DNA of 64,000 nucleotides from Isoperla grammatica (GCA_945910005.1 OX246737.1:79864272-79928271); one strand, 5' to 3'; shown: positions 24,501 through 37,931, counted from the stretch's first letter. Numbers and translations: made by a program. Notes: generated by a model not told the origin, from the letters alone.

Positions 24501-27500
24501 GGTTTGGCACCAAGGCCTAACTAGACATCGAGGATGATATTGATAGGGTGTGGCACCAAGGCATTTCTAGACATCAAGGATGCATTTGATACGGTGTGGC
24601 ACCAAGGCCTTACTAGACATCGAGGAAGCATTTGATACGGTGTTGCACCAAGGCCTTACTAGACATCGAGGATGCATTTGATACGGTGTTGCACCAAGGC
24701 CTTACTAGACATCGAGGATGCATTTGATACGGTGTGACACCCAGGCCTTACTAGACATCGAGGATGCATTTTATACGGTGTGGCACCAAGGCCTTACTAG
24801 ACATCGAGGATGCAATAGATACGGTGTGGCACCGGGGCTTTACTAGACATCGAGGATGCATTTTATACGGTGTGGCACCAAGGCCTTACTAGACATCGAG
24901 GATGCATTTGATACGGTGTGGCACCGGGGCCTTACTAGACATCGAGGATGCATTTTATACGGTGTGGCACCAAGGCCTTACTAGACATCGAGGATGCATT
25001 TGATACGGTGTGGCACCGGGGCCTTACTAGACATCGAGGATGCATTTTATACGGTGTGGCACCAAGGCCTTACTAGACATCGAGGATGCATTTGATACGG
25101 TGTGGCACCGGGGCCTTACTAGACATCGAGGATGCATTTTATACGGTGTGGCACAAAGGCCTTACTAGACATCGAGGAAGCATTTGATACGGTGTGGCAC
25201 CAAGGCCTAACTAGACTTCGAGGATGCATTTGACACGGTGTGGCACCAAGGCCTTTCTACACATCGAGGATGCATTTGATACGGTGTGGCACCAAGGCCT
25301 TACTAGACATCGAGGATGCATTTGATACGGTGTGGCACCGGGGCCTTACTAGAAATCTAGGATGCATTTGATAGGGTGTGGCACCAAGGCCTTACTAGAC
25401 ATCGAGGATGCATTTGATAGGGTGTGGCACCAAGGCCTTACTAGACATCTAGGATGCATTTGATACGGTGTGGCATTAAGGCCTTACTAGACATCGAGGA
25501 TGCATTTGATACGGTGTGGCACCAAGGCCTAGACATCGAGGATGCATTTGATAGGGTGTTGGACCAAGGCCTTACTAGACATCGAGGATGCATTTGACAT
25601 GGTGTGGCATCAAGGCTTTACTAGACATCGAGGATGCATTTGATACGGTGTGGCACCAAGGTCTTACTAGACATCTAGGATGCATTTGATACGGTGTGGC
25701 ACCAAGGCCTTACTAGACATCGAGGATGCATTTGATACGGTGTGGCACCAAGGCCTTACTAGACAACGAGGATGCTTTGATAGAATGTGGCACAAAGGCC
25801 TTACTAGACATCAAGGATGCATTTGATAGGGTGTGGCACCAAGGCCTTACTAGACATCGAGAAAGCATTTAACACGGGGTGGCACCAGGGCATTACTAGA
25901 CATCGAGGATGCATTTGACATGGTGTGGCACCAATGCCTTACAAGACATCGAGGATGCATTTGATAGTGTGTGTAACAAGGCCTTACTGGACATCGAGGA
26001 TGCATTTGATACGGTGTGGCACCAAGGCCTTACTAGACATCGAGAAAGCATTCAACGCGGGGTGGCACCAGGGCCTTACTAGACATCGAGGATGCATTTG
26101 ATACGGTGGGGCACCAAGGCCTTACTAGACATCGAGGATGCATTTGATAGGGTGTGGCAAGAAGGCCTTACTAGACATCGAGAAAGCATTTAACACGGGG
26201 TGGCACCAGGGCCTTACTAGACATCGAGGATGCATTTGACATGGTGTGGCACCAAGGCCTTACTAGACATCGAGGATTCATTTGATAGGGTGTGGCACCA
26301 AGGCCTTACTAGACATCGAGGATGCATTTGATAGGGTGTGGCACCAAGACCTTACTAGACATCGAGGATGCATTTGATAGGGTGTGGCACCAAGGCCTTA
26401 CTAGACATTAAGGATGCATTTGACACGGTGTGGCACCAAGGCCTTACTAGACATCTAAGATGCATTTGATACCGTGTGGCATTAAGGCCTTACCAGACAT
26501 CTAAGTTGCATTTGATAGGGTGTGGCACGCTGTGGCACCGGGGCCTTACTAGACATCGAGGATGCATATGACATGGTGTGGCACCAAGGCCTTACTAGAC
26601 ATCGAGGTTGCATTTGATACGGTGTGGCACCAAGGCCTTACTAGACATCGAGGTTGCATTTGATACGGTGTGGCACCAAGGCCTTACAAGACATCGAGGA
26701 TGCATATGACATGGTGTGGCACCAAGGCCTTACTAGACATCGAGGTTGCATTTGATACGGTGTGGCACCAAGGCCTTACTAGACATCGAGGTTGCATTTG
26801 ATAGGGTGGGGCACCAGGGCCTTACTAGACATCGAGGATGCATTTGATACGGTGTGGCATCAAGGCCTTACTAGACATCGAGGATGCATTTGACATGAAG
26901 TGGCACCAAGGCCTTACTAGACATCGAGGTTGCATTTGATAGGGTGTGTCACACTGTGGCACCAGGGCCTTACAAGACATCGAGGATGCATTTGATACGG
27001 TGTGGCATCAAGGCCTTACTGGACATCGAGGATGCATTTGACACGGTGTGGCACCAAACATTACTAGACATCGAAGAAGCATTTGATACGGTGTGGCACC
27101 AAGGCCTTACTAGACATCGAGGAAGAATTTGATACGGTGTGGCACCAAGGTCTTTCTAGACATCGAGGATGCATTTGATACGGTGTGGCACCAAGGCCTT
27201 ACTAGACATCAAGGATGCATTTGATACGGTGTGGCACCAAGGCCTTACTAGACATCAAGGAAGCATTTGATTTTTTGTGGCAACAAGGCCTTACTATACA
27301 TCGAGAATGCATTTGATAGACTGTGGCACCAAGGCCTTACTAGACATCGAGGATGCATTTGATACGGTGTGGCACCAAAGCCTTACTAGACATCGAGGAT
27401 GCATTTGATTCGGTGTGGCACTAAGGCTTTACTAGACATCTAGAATGCATTTGATACGGTGTGGCATTAAGGCCTTACTAGACATCGAGGATGCATTTGA

Positions 27501-28494
27501 TAGGGTGTGGCACCAAGGCCTTACTAGACATCGAGGATGCATTTGATAGGGTGTGGCACCAAGGCCTTACTATACATCGAAGATGCATTTGATAGGGTGT
27601 GGCACCAAGGCCTTACTAGACATCGAGGATGCATTTGATACGCTGTGGCACCAAGGTCTTACTAGACATCGAGGATGCATTTGACATGGTGTGGCACCAA
27701 GGCCTTACTAGATATCGAGGATGCATTTGATAAGGTGTGGCACCAAGGCCTTACTAGACATCTAGCATGCATTTGATACGGTGTGGCATTAAGGCCTTAC
27801 TAGACATCGAGGATGCATTTGATAGGGTGTGGCACCAAGGCCTTACTAGACATCGAGGATGCATTTGATACGGTGTGGCACTAGGCCTATCTAGACATCT
27901 AGGATGCATTTGATAGGGTGTGGCACCAAGGCCTTACTAGACATCGAGGATGCATTTGATAGGGTGTGGCACCAAGGCCTTACTAGACATCTAGAATGCA
28001 TTTGATACGGTGTGGCTTTAAGGCCTTACTAGACATCGAGGATGCATTTGATACGGTGTGGCACCAAGGCCTACTAGACATCGTGGATGCATTTGATAGG
28101 GTGTTGGACCAAGGCCTTACTAGACATCGAGGATGCATTCTACATGGTGTGGCACCAAGGCCTTACTAGACATCGAGGATGCATTTGACATGGTGTGGCA
28201 CCAAGGCCTCACTAGACATCGAGGATGCATTTGATACGGTGTGGCACCAAGGTCTTACTAGACATCTAGGATGCATTTGATACGGTGTGGCACCAAGGCC
28301 TTACTTGACATCGAGGATGCATTTGATACGGTGTGGCACCAAGGCCTTACTGGACTTCGAGGATGCAATAGATACGGTGTGGCACCGGGGCCTTACTAGA
28401 AATCGAGGATGCATTTGATACGGTGTGGCACCAAGGCCTTACTTGACATCGAGGATGCATTTGATACGGTGTGGCACCAAGGCCTTACTGGACA

Positions 28495-29440
28495 TGAGAG
28501 AAAGCATTTAACACGGTATGGGACCGAGGTCTTACTAGACATCGAGAAAGAATTTAACACGGTGTGGCACCAAGACCTTACTCGACATCGAGAAGGTATT
28601 TAACACGGTGTGGCACCAGGGCCTTACTAGACATACAGAAAGCATTAAACACGGTGTGGCACCAAGGTCTTACTAGGCATCGAGAAAACATTTAACACGG
28701 TATGGCACCGAGGTCTTACTAGACATCGAGAAAGCATTTAACACGGGTCGGCACCAGGGCCTTACTTGACATCGAGAAGGTATTTAACACGGTGTTGCAC
28801 CACGGCCTTTCTTGACATCAAGAAAGCATTTAACACGGTGTGGCACCAGGGTCTTACTAGACATCGAGAAAGCATTTAACACGGTGTGGCACCGAGGTCT
28901 TACTTGATATCGAGAAAGCATTTAACACGGTGTGGCACCAAGGTCTTACTAGACATCGAGAAAACATGCAACACGGTGTGGCACCAGGGCCTTACTAGAC
29001 ATCGAGAAAGCATTTAACACGGTGTGGCACCAAGGTCTTACTAGACATCGAGAAAGCATTTAACACGGTGTGGCACCAAGGTCTTACTAGACATCGAGAA
29101 AGCATTTAACACGGTGTGGCAAGAAGGTCTTACTAGATATCGAGAAAGCATTTAACACGGTGTGGCACCAAGGTCTTACTAGACATCGAGAAAGCATTTA
29201 ACACGGTGTGGCACCAAAGTCTTACTAGACATCGAGAAAGCATTTAACACGGTGTGGCACCAAGGTCTTACTAGACATCGAGAAAGCATTTAACACGGTG
29301 TGGCACCAAGGTCTTACTAGACATCGAGAAAGCATTTAACACGGTGTGGCACCAAGGTCTTACTAGACATCGAGAAAGAATTTAACACGGTGTGGCACCA
29401 GGGCCTTACTTTAGACATCGAGAAAGCATTTAACACGGTT
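28495..29440 (+). repeat. AAAGCATTTAACACGG subfamily block 3
   Basis: Third copy, with the ACTTTAGACATC unit about 4.9 kb after that of block 2. Confidence 0.85.
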
Positions 29441-29877
29441 TGGCACCAAGGCCTAACTCGACATCGAGGATGATATTGATAGGGTGTGGCACCAAGGCAT
29501 TTCTAGACATCAAGGATGCATTTGATACGGTGTGGCACCAAGGCCTTACTAGACATCGAGGAAGCATTTGATACGGTGTTGCACCAAGGCCTTACTAGAC
29601 ATCGAGGATGCATTTGAGACGGTGTGACACCCAGGCCTTACTAGACATCGAGGATGCATTTCATACGGTGTGGCACCAAGGCCTTACTAGACATCGAGGA
29701 TGCATTTGATACGGTGTGGCACCAAGGCCTTACTGGACTTCGAGGATGCAATAGATACGGTGTGGCACCGGGGCCTTACTAGAAATCGAGGATGCATTTG
29801 ATACGGTGTGGCACCAAGGCCTTACTTGACATCGAGGATGCATTTGATACGGTGTGGCACCAAGGCCTTACTGGACA

Positions 29878-31010
29878 TGAAAGAAAGCATTTAACACGGT
29901 ATGGGACCGAGGTCTTACTAGACATCGAGAAAGAATTTAACACGGTGTGGCACCAAGACCTTACTCGACATCGAGAAGGTATTTAACACGGTGTGGCACC
30001 AGGGCCTTACTAGACATACAGAAAGCATTAAACACGGTGTGGCACCAAGGTCTTACTAGGCATCGAGAAAACATTTAACACGGTATGGCACCGAGGTCTT
30101 ACTAGACATCGAGAAAGCATTTAACACGGGTCGGCACCAGGGCCTTACTAGACATACAGAAAGCATTTAACACGGGTCGGCACCACGGCCTTACTTGACA
30201 TCGAGAAGGTATTTAACACGGTGTTGCACCACGGCCTTTCTTGACATCAAGAGAACATTCAACACGGTATGGCACCGAGGTCTTACTAGACATCGAGAAA
30301 GCATTTAACACGGGTCGGCACCACGGCCTTACTTGACATCGAGAAGGTATTTAACACGGTGTTGCACCACGGCCTTTCTTGACATCAAGAAAGCATTTAA
30401 CACGGTGTGGCACCAGGGTCTTACTAGACATCGAGAAAGCATTTAACACGGTGTGGCACCGAGGTCTTACTTGATATCGAGAAAGCATTTAACACGGTGT
30501 GGCACCAAGGTCTTACTAGACATCGAGAAAACATGCAACACGGTGTGGCACCAGGGCCTTACTAGACATCGAGAAAGCATTTAACACGGTGTGGCACCAA
30601 GGTCTTACTAGACATCGAGAAAGCATTTAACACGGTGTGGCACCAAGGTCTTACTTGACATCGAGAAAGCATTTAACACGGTGTGGCAAGAAGGTCTTAC
30701 TAGATATCGAGAAAGCATTTAACACGGTGTGGCACCAAGGTCTTACTAGACATCGAGAAAGCATTTAACACGGTGTGGCACCAAAGTCTTACTAGACATC
30801 GAGAAAGCATTTAACACGGTGTGGCACCAAGGTCTTACTAGACATCGAGAAAGCATTTAAAACGGTGTGGCACCAAGGTCTTACTAGACATCGAGAAAGC
30901 ATTTAACACGGTTTGGCACCAAGGTCTTACTAGACATCGAGAAAGAATTTAACACGGTGTGGCACCAGGGCCTTACTTTAGACATCGAGAAAGCATTTAA
31001 CACGGTTTGG
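29878..31010 (+). repeat. AAAGCATTTAACACGG subfamily block 4
   Basis: Extra local duplicate of block 3, offset by ~1.4-1.6 kb. It accounts for the longer (6.5-kb) spacing between landmarks on either side. Confidence 0.85.
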
Positions 31011-34000
31011 CACCAAGGCCTAACTAGACATCGAGGATGATATTGATAGGGTGTGGCACCAAGGCATTTCTAGACATCAAGGATGCATTTGATACGGTGT
31101 GGCACCAAGGCCTTACTAGACATCGAGGAAGCATTTGATACGGTGTTGCACCAAGGCCTTACTAGACATCGAGGATGCATTTGAGACGGTGTGACACCCA
31201 GGCCTTACTAGACATCGAGGATGCATTTCATACGGTGTGGCACCAAGGCCTTACTAGACATCGAGGATGCATTTGATACGGTGTGGCACCAAGGCCTTAC
31301 TGGACATCTAGGATGCAATAGATACGGTGTGGCACCGAGGCCTTACTAGACATCGAGGATGCATTTGATACGGTGTGGCACCAAGGCCTTACTAGACATC
31401 TAGGATGCAATAGATACGGTGTGGCACCGGGGCCTTACTAGACATCTAGGATGCAATAGATACGGTATGGCACCGAGGCCTTACTAGACATCGAGGATGC
31501 ATTTGATAGGGTGTGGCACCGAGGCCTTACTAGACATCTAGGATGCAATAGATACGGTATGGCACCGAGGCCTTACTAGACATCGAGGAAGCATTTGATA
31601 CGGTGTGGCACCAAGGCCTTACTAGACATCGAGGATGCAATAGATACGGTATGGCACCGAGGCCTTACTAGACATCGAGGATGCATTTGATAGGGTGTGG
31701 CACCGAGGCCTTACTAGACATCGAGGATGCATTTGATACGGTGTGGCACCAAGGCCTTACTAGACATCGAGGAAGCATTTGATACGGTGTGGCACCAAGG
31801 CCTAACTAGACATCGAGGATGCATTTGACACGGTGTGGCACCAAGGCCTTACTACACATCGAGAATGCATTTGATACGGTGTGGCACCAAGGCCTTACTA
31901 GACATCGAGGATGCATTTGATACGGTGTGGCACCGGGGCCTTACTAGACATCTAGGATGCATTTGATAGGTTGTGGCACCAAGGCCTTACTAGACATCGA
32001 GGATGCATTTGATAGGGTGTGGCATTAAGGCCTTACTAGACATCGAGGATGCATTTGATACGGTGTGGCACCAAGGCCTAGACATCGAGGATGCATTTGA
32101 TAGGGTGTTGGACCAAGGCCTTACTAGACATCGAGGATGCATTTGACATGGTGTGGCATCAAGGCTTTACTAGACATCGAGGATGCATTTGATACGGTGT
32201 GGCACCAAGGTCTTACTAGACATCTAGGATGCATTTGATACGGTGTGGCACCAAGGCCTTACTAGACATCGAGGATGCATTTGATACGGTGTGGCACCAA
32301 GGCCTTACTAGACAACGAGGATGCTTTGATAGAATGTGGCACAAAGGCCTTACTAGACATCAAGGATGCATTTGATAGGGTGTGGCACCAAGGCCTTACT
32401 AGACATCGAGAAAGCATTTAACACGGGGTGGCACCAGGGCATTACTAGACATCGAGGATGCATTTGACGTGGTGTGGCACCAAGGCCTTACAAGACATCG
32501 AGGATGCATTTGATAGGGTGTGGCAACAAGGCCTTACTGGACATCGAGGATGCATTTGATACGGTGTGGCACCAAGGCCTTACTAGACATCGAGAAAGCA
32601 TTCAACACGGGGTGGCACCAGGGCCTTACTAGACATCGAGGATGCATTTGATACGGTGTGGCACCAAGGCCTTACTAGACATCGAGGATGCATTTGATAG
32701 GGTGTGGCAAGAAGGCCTTACTAGACATCGAGAAAGCATTTAACACGGGGTGGCACCAGGGCCTTACTAGACATCGAGGATGCATTTGACATGGTGTGGC
32801 ACCAAGGCCTTACTAGACATCGAGGATTCATTTGATAGGGTGTGGCACCAAGGCCTTACTAGACATCGAGGATGCATTTGATAGGGTGTGGCACCAAGCC
32901 CTTACTAGACATCGAGGATGCATTTGATAGGGTGTGGCACCAAGGCCTTACTAGACATTAAGGATGCATTTGACACGGTGTGGCACCAAGGCCTTACTAG
33001 ACATCTAAGATGCATTTGATACCGTGTGGCATTAAGGCCTTACCAGACATCGAGGTTGCATTTGATAGGTTGTGGCACGCTGTGGCACCGGGTCCTTACT
33101 AGACATCGAGGATGCATATGACATGGTGTGGCACCAAGGCCTTACTAGACATCGAGGTTGCATTTGATACGGTGTGGCACCAAGGCCTTACTAGACATCG
33201 AGGTTGCATTTGATACGGTGTGGCACCAAGGCCTTACTAGACATCGAGGATGCATATGACATGGTGTGGCACCAAGGCCTACTAGACATCGAGGTTGCAT
33301 TTGATACGGTGTGGCACCAAGGCCTTACAAGACATCGAGGATGCATATGACATGGTGTGGCACCAAGGCCTTACTAGACATCGAGGTTGCATTTGATACG
33401 GTGTGGCACCAAGGCCTTACTAGACATCGAGGTTGCATTTGATAGGGTGTGGCACCAGGGCCTTACTAGACATCGAGGATGCATTTGATACGGTGTGGCA
33501 TCAAGGCCTTACTAGACATCGAGGATGCATTTGACATGAAGTGGCATCAAGGCCTTACTAGACATCGAGGTTGCATTTGATAGGGTGTGTCACGCTGTGG
33601 CACCAGGGCCTTACAAGACATCGAGGATGCATTTGATACGGTGTGGCATCAAGGCCTTACTGGACATCGAGGATGCATTTGACACGGTGTGGCACCAAGG
33701 CCTTACTAGACATCGAAGAAGCATTTGATACGGTGTGGCACCAAGGCCTTACTAGACATCGAGGAAGCATTTGATACGGTGTGGCACCAAGGCCTTTCTA
33801 GACATCGAGGATGCATTTGATACGGTGTGGCACCAAGGCCTTACTAGACATCAAGGATGCATTTGATACGGTGTGGCACCAAGGCCTTACTAGACATCAA
33901 GGAAGCATTTGATTTGTTGTGGCAACAAGGCCTTACTATACATCGAGAATGCATTTGATAGACTGTGGCACCAAGGCCTTACTAGACATCGAGGATGCAT

Positions 34001-34274
34001 TTGATACGGTGTGGCACCAAAGCCTTACTAGACATCGAGGATGCATTTGATTCGGTGTGGCACTAAGGCCTTACTAAACATCTAGAATGCATTTGATACG
34101 GTGTGGCATTAAGGCCATACTAGACATCGAGGATGCATTTGATAGGGTGTGGCACCAAGGCCTTACTAGACATCGAGGATGCATTTGATAGGGTGTGGCA
34201 CCAAGGCCTTACTATACATCGAAGATGCATTTGATAGGGTGTGGCACCAAGGCCTTACTAGACATCGAGAATGA

Positions 34275-34552
34275 ACAATAATATTGTATACGACTACACT
34301 GAAAGGTTTGATTTACAATGTTCAAAAAATCTCACTTATAACCTTCCAGGAAAATTTGGAGATTCCAACTTAATAACCCTGCCTTGTGCAAGTTTGTGTG
34401 TTTTTATTTTTCAAGTAAAGTGGTACAAGCATAAACGTACGAAACACGTACTCCTGTAACTTCCTGTAACTGTGAATTTCTTGGTATTTCTCTCACATTT
34501 ATGTCTTTACAGTAACGTTCGTTTATTATTAGTTCTTTTGGTAATAGTATAT
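34275..34552. other. Unique AT-rich sequence right of the 46-bp array
   Basis: The array ends inside a unit (GACATCGAGAATG) and passes into sequence with no RT similarity. No gene is seen. Confidence 0.5.
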
Positions 34553-34554
34553 TG

Positions 34555-34612
<58 letters not shown>
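34553..34612. repeat. (TTA)n microsatellite
   Basis: About twenty TTA/ATT triplets. They generate a poly-Leu ORF that is not a gene. Confidence 0.97.
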
Positions 34613-34613
<1 letters not shown>

Positions 34614-34968
34614 TATTTTTCAACATCAGAGTACATTGCATTACATAATGTATAAACACTACAAGTACATGTGCCTGGTGCTGAAAGGAGGCAGATTGCG
34701 GAACCACGTTCCATCCACGTATAGTGTCCTGCAACCTTCTAAAAATAATCTAAATTAAGTGAAATAGCATACATAGTACACTGTTAATTCTAGGTATGAG
34801 TGAGTGATATGATCTGTGAGGCAACGTTAGTGTCGAATGAGTGAAGATGGGTATGAGCATAAATAGGTGAAAGATGATGATTGGATGGGTGATGAAGTGT
34901 GGATGTATGTATGTGTGTGTATGGATGTATGTAGGTATGTATGCATGTATGTATGAATGTAATGATGC

Positions 34969-35257
34969 ATGTATGTATGTATGTATGTATGTATGTATGT
35001 ATGTATGTATGTATGTATGTATGTATGTATGTATGTATGTATGTATGTATGTATGTATGTATGTATGTATGTATGTATGTATGTATGTATGTATGTATGT
35101 ATGTATGTATGTATGTATGTATGTATGTATGTATGTATGTATGTATGTATGTATGTATGTATGTATGTATGTATGTATGTATGTATGTATGTATGTATGT
35201 ATGTATGTATGTATGTATGTATGTATGTATGTATGTATGTATGTATGTATGTATGTT
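34969..35257. repeat. (GTAT)n microsatellite, ~72 perfect copies
   Basis: An uninterrupted tetranucleotide run of about 289 bp, preceded by a degenerate flank from about 34906. It is open in several frames on both strands (MYVC and YIHT repeats); these are artefacts. Confidence 0.98.
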
Positions 35258-35861
35258 ATATGTATTGTTGGCCATCTTATTTTATTTACTGTCTGATTTT
35301 ACCTAAGAAGTTTTTTTTTAATTTTCCGTCATTTATACATTAAAGGTATGTTATTTTATATTATATCATCAATAATCAAATTCAGAAATAGTTGTTTTTT
35401 AGTTTGAAAGTATAGAGCTACCTATGCTCTGGAATTTCTGTGACTATAAATTATACATTTTATATTTATGTATACTTCTAAAATGCACTTTTATTACGTG
35501 GTGGTACATGGGTCTTGGAAAGCAGTAAAGCAGATAACAGAGAGTGGTATCGGAGATTAAAAAGGTAAGTGGGCCATCGGAGAGTGGGGTATCGGAGAGC
35601 GACTCAAAGAATGCAAGAAGGGGACTTCTTACCTGGATGTGGAGAATGGTTACAATCGAGTAGCTCAACGCTTGCCAATAAGTATTTAATATAACAAACA
35701 GAACTGCGCGGAAACTACAAAGTAGAAACGTGTCTACGATTGGTCCAAAACTCGCTGACGTAGGACCGAAAGTAACGTCCTTCTTTCACACCACCTGTCA
35801 ATCAAAATCCCAACGACTAAACAAGTTACTTATTTGTGATCTATGTCCTTACCTTGCCCTT
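35258..35861. other. Unique sequence, no gene recognised
   Basis: AT-rich, with three GGTATCGGAGA-like direct repeats at about 35548-35600. The segment starting near 35862 (ATGATGAAACCACCCACTAA) recurs at 61107. Confidence 0.5.
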
Positions 35862-36043
35862 ATGATGAAACCACCCACTAAGGAAGGAGTTTTGGATATT
35901 CTGTCCCTAAGATGGATAAACAACCATATATTACAGATGTAAAAAATTGGAATTGACGACTTGCGATGGGAGGAGCTTATTTTAGTTTCCCGCGCGCTCC
36001 AGAGATGGAGCGCGAGAAGTGAGTCAACGTTCTTGAGAAAACG

Positions 36044-36268
36044 ATGGATCCCATGCTATTGTTACGGGAGCACGCTTGGGGGAAATGTTTACATTTGTTC
36101 AAAAATTTCGAGATTAGTGAAGTTTTTAAGTATTTTAGTCACGAAGGAAGCCAGAGGCTACTAAAAGAAAGTTACAGCTTGTTTGTACCTTCCTTTTTGA
36201 AAGAGTTTTGGACAGCTGAAAATCAGGTGGCAGGCACTGTTCTCGTCCAGGCTAGAAAGTTATATTAA
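36044..36268 (+). CDS. Unrecognised 74-codon ORF, possible exon
   Basis: ATG-initiated and compositionally protein-like (HLFKNFEISEVFKYFSHEG, SYSLFVPSFLKEFW), soluble, with no signal peptide or membrane segment. I do not recognise a family. A CAG/GTGGCA near the end could be a weak splice donor. Just upstream, 35993-36014 is a 9-bp GC-rich hairpin (CGCGCTCCA, GAGA loop, TGGAGCGCG). The THAP pseudogene lies on the opposite strand 300 bp away and may belong to the same insertion. It may equally be chance. Confidence 0.25.
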   Translation: MDPMLLLREHAWGKCLHLFKNFEISEVFKYFSHEGSQRLLKESYSLFVPSFLKEFWTAENQVAGTVLVQARKLY

Positions 36269-36569
36269 TGATGCACTCATGTGTCTGCTATTATGCACGG
36301 TTTACAGTTTAATATTTCTAGTTTGTAAAACATTAGAATACATGATTTAAAGATAATAATGCAGGCATACGTTACCGCCACTATAATGCACGCCTACTAG
36401 GGGCGTAGATGACAGGTAGGGCCTCTACCTGTCAGCTGTATTTTAAACTAGGGCTTTGGCTGGATTTAGCCTAGCGTAGGCCTACATTTTCCTAGCCACT
36501 AGTCTAGGCCTAGCCCTGCCTATACGTGCAGGCTATTAATGTAACTATTAACTTTCATTAATTAATGAA

Positions 36570-36881
36570 TTAACTGTAACGATTAACTCTGATCCTCGGT
36601 GCTTTCAGCTTTCTTGGGGAAGTAAAACTAAACACACTTGGGATTTCATCCTTCTTGAGACAATTTTTGCTGCCGTTTACAACTTCCCTGAAGTCTGTTT
36701 AGATGAAATGACTAGAACACACTGTCACTGTTGATGAAACGGCTTGGTTCCTTCTGCTGTCACGGCGTATTTTAATTTCCCATATCTTTCTTAACTTCGC
36801 ATCTTTGAGAAACAAATGAAATGATATGCCAGGAACTGTAGCATTATTTTTGCATCTAGGAACACAACAATAACGCGGCAT
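36570..36881 (-). pseudogene. THAP zinc-finger domain with in-frame stop
   Basis: The frame starts MPRYCCVPRCKNN, the start-proximal C-x4-C of a THAP domain. It continues GISFHLFLKDAKLRKIWEI and CSSHF (the C-x2-H pair), then meets TAA at 36696-36701. The same frame goes on beyond the stop with TDFREV and DEIPSVF, which fits the family's AVPTIF box, and ends at TAA 36570-36572. The C2CH ligands and the C-terminal box are therefore present, and a single nonsense codon lies between them. THAP domains bind DNA in host transcription factors and in P-element-like transposases. No transposase body follows, so this may be an isolated exon or a domesticated fragment. Confidence 0.75.
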
Positions 36882-37931
36882 TGCTCATTCGCTATGGAAA
36901 CCTACGTTCAAACTACCCAAAGCTCCCCTATGTTCCATGCAAAACGGCTGTAATGTTTACTCACATACGCAGCCATGTTGGGGGCGGGTTGAGCGCGTCA
37001 CGTGAGCGTGACGTAGGTGGGAGGGAACATCCGAAGTCGTCAATTGGTATTTAGATTCTTCATTAAAAGTAAATAAACACATGTTTTAGCATTTAAAACC
37101 AATCCAGCTAAGAAGGGTAAAAACACGTGGTTGAATTGTTTTATGAAGTTACCTACGGTTAAATATGTATCAAAAACCGAAGACGGAAGATGTTTCAAAC
37201 GTAAAAATTGGTATTTAGGTTCTTCTTTATCAGTAAAGAAACACGTGTTTTACTATTTGCTTAAAAAGGGGGGTGAAACAAGGCATGGTGATTTATTCTA
37301 CGAGAACACCTATCTAAATGACCGAAGATGTTCCACACGAGAAAGTTTGCATATAGATTCTTCTTCAAATATAAAGAAACATGTGTTTTACCATTTTTAG
37401 AAAATCCGGTAAGTAAAGGGTGGTGAACAGGGGATATAGTTTAAAATGAGGATAATATATACCTGTATCTCATAAAGTGAGGATTTTACAACCGTATAAT
37501 TTGGGATATACGTGCATTTAAAAACAGCTAGAACATGTTTTAGCATTTTCCGAAAATCCAGTTAAGGAGGGTGAGAAGCATGGGTAATTGTATTTAAAGA
37601 GGAATCCTATCAAAAAAGTCTTGAACACACGTATATCTTGAAATAGGAAAACGTTATACACGTGGAAATTTGTCTTTAGATTCTATTTTAAAATAAAGAT
37701 ATCATATTCAGTTTTACCATTTTCCTAAAATGAAGTTAAGGCGAAGAAAAAGGAGAGTAAAATGAAGAGGGTAAATTTTTAATCTCAGAACTCACAGATG
37801 TTACAGGCGTGAAAATATATATTTTGATTCTTCTTTAAAAAAAAAATAAAGCGATGGTCTAGCATTTTCTGAAAACTCAGTTAAGGGAGGTGATAAGGGG
37901 GGGGGTGATATTTGTTATGAGGATACCTATA

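Larger units (their letters stand above)
13124..34274 (+). repeat. 46-bp satellite derived from RT motif A, ~460 copies
   Basis: The unit starts GACATCGAGGATGCATTTGA and contains TACGGTGTGGCACCAAGG. It translates as [15 protein letters not shown] plus one base. Because 46 is not a multiple of three, each copy shifts frame, so only 60-95-codon ORFs survive (e.g. 17001-17285, 21632-21901) and none looks like a protein gene. At its left edge the array is continuous with the RT fragment, where the same motif sits in its native context. Variants include GAT-ACG/GAT-AGG/GAC-ATG subtypes, units with a 14-bp internal duplication (CACGCTGTGGCACC), shortened units (e.g. 21230, 25528, 32073) and a distinct AAAGCATTTAACACGG subfamily in blocks. 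Landmarks recur every ~4.2-4.3 kb. The array ends at 34274 in unrelated sequence. Confidence 0.95.

Noticed and set aside
17001..29986. Short ORFs with DIEDAFDTVWHQGL as functional RT
   Set aside because: The 46-bp period shifts frame each unit and no other RT motif is present, so no enzyme can be encoded.
13124..34274. Centromeric satellite
   Set aside because: Length and higher-order structure would allow it, but nothing in the window (no CENP-B-like box recognised, many unrelated arrays alongside) supports it specifically.
34790..35343. Long MYVC / YIHT repeat ORFs on both strands
   Set aside because: They are translations of a (GTAT)n microsatellite.
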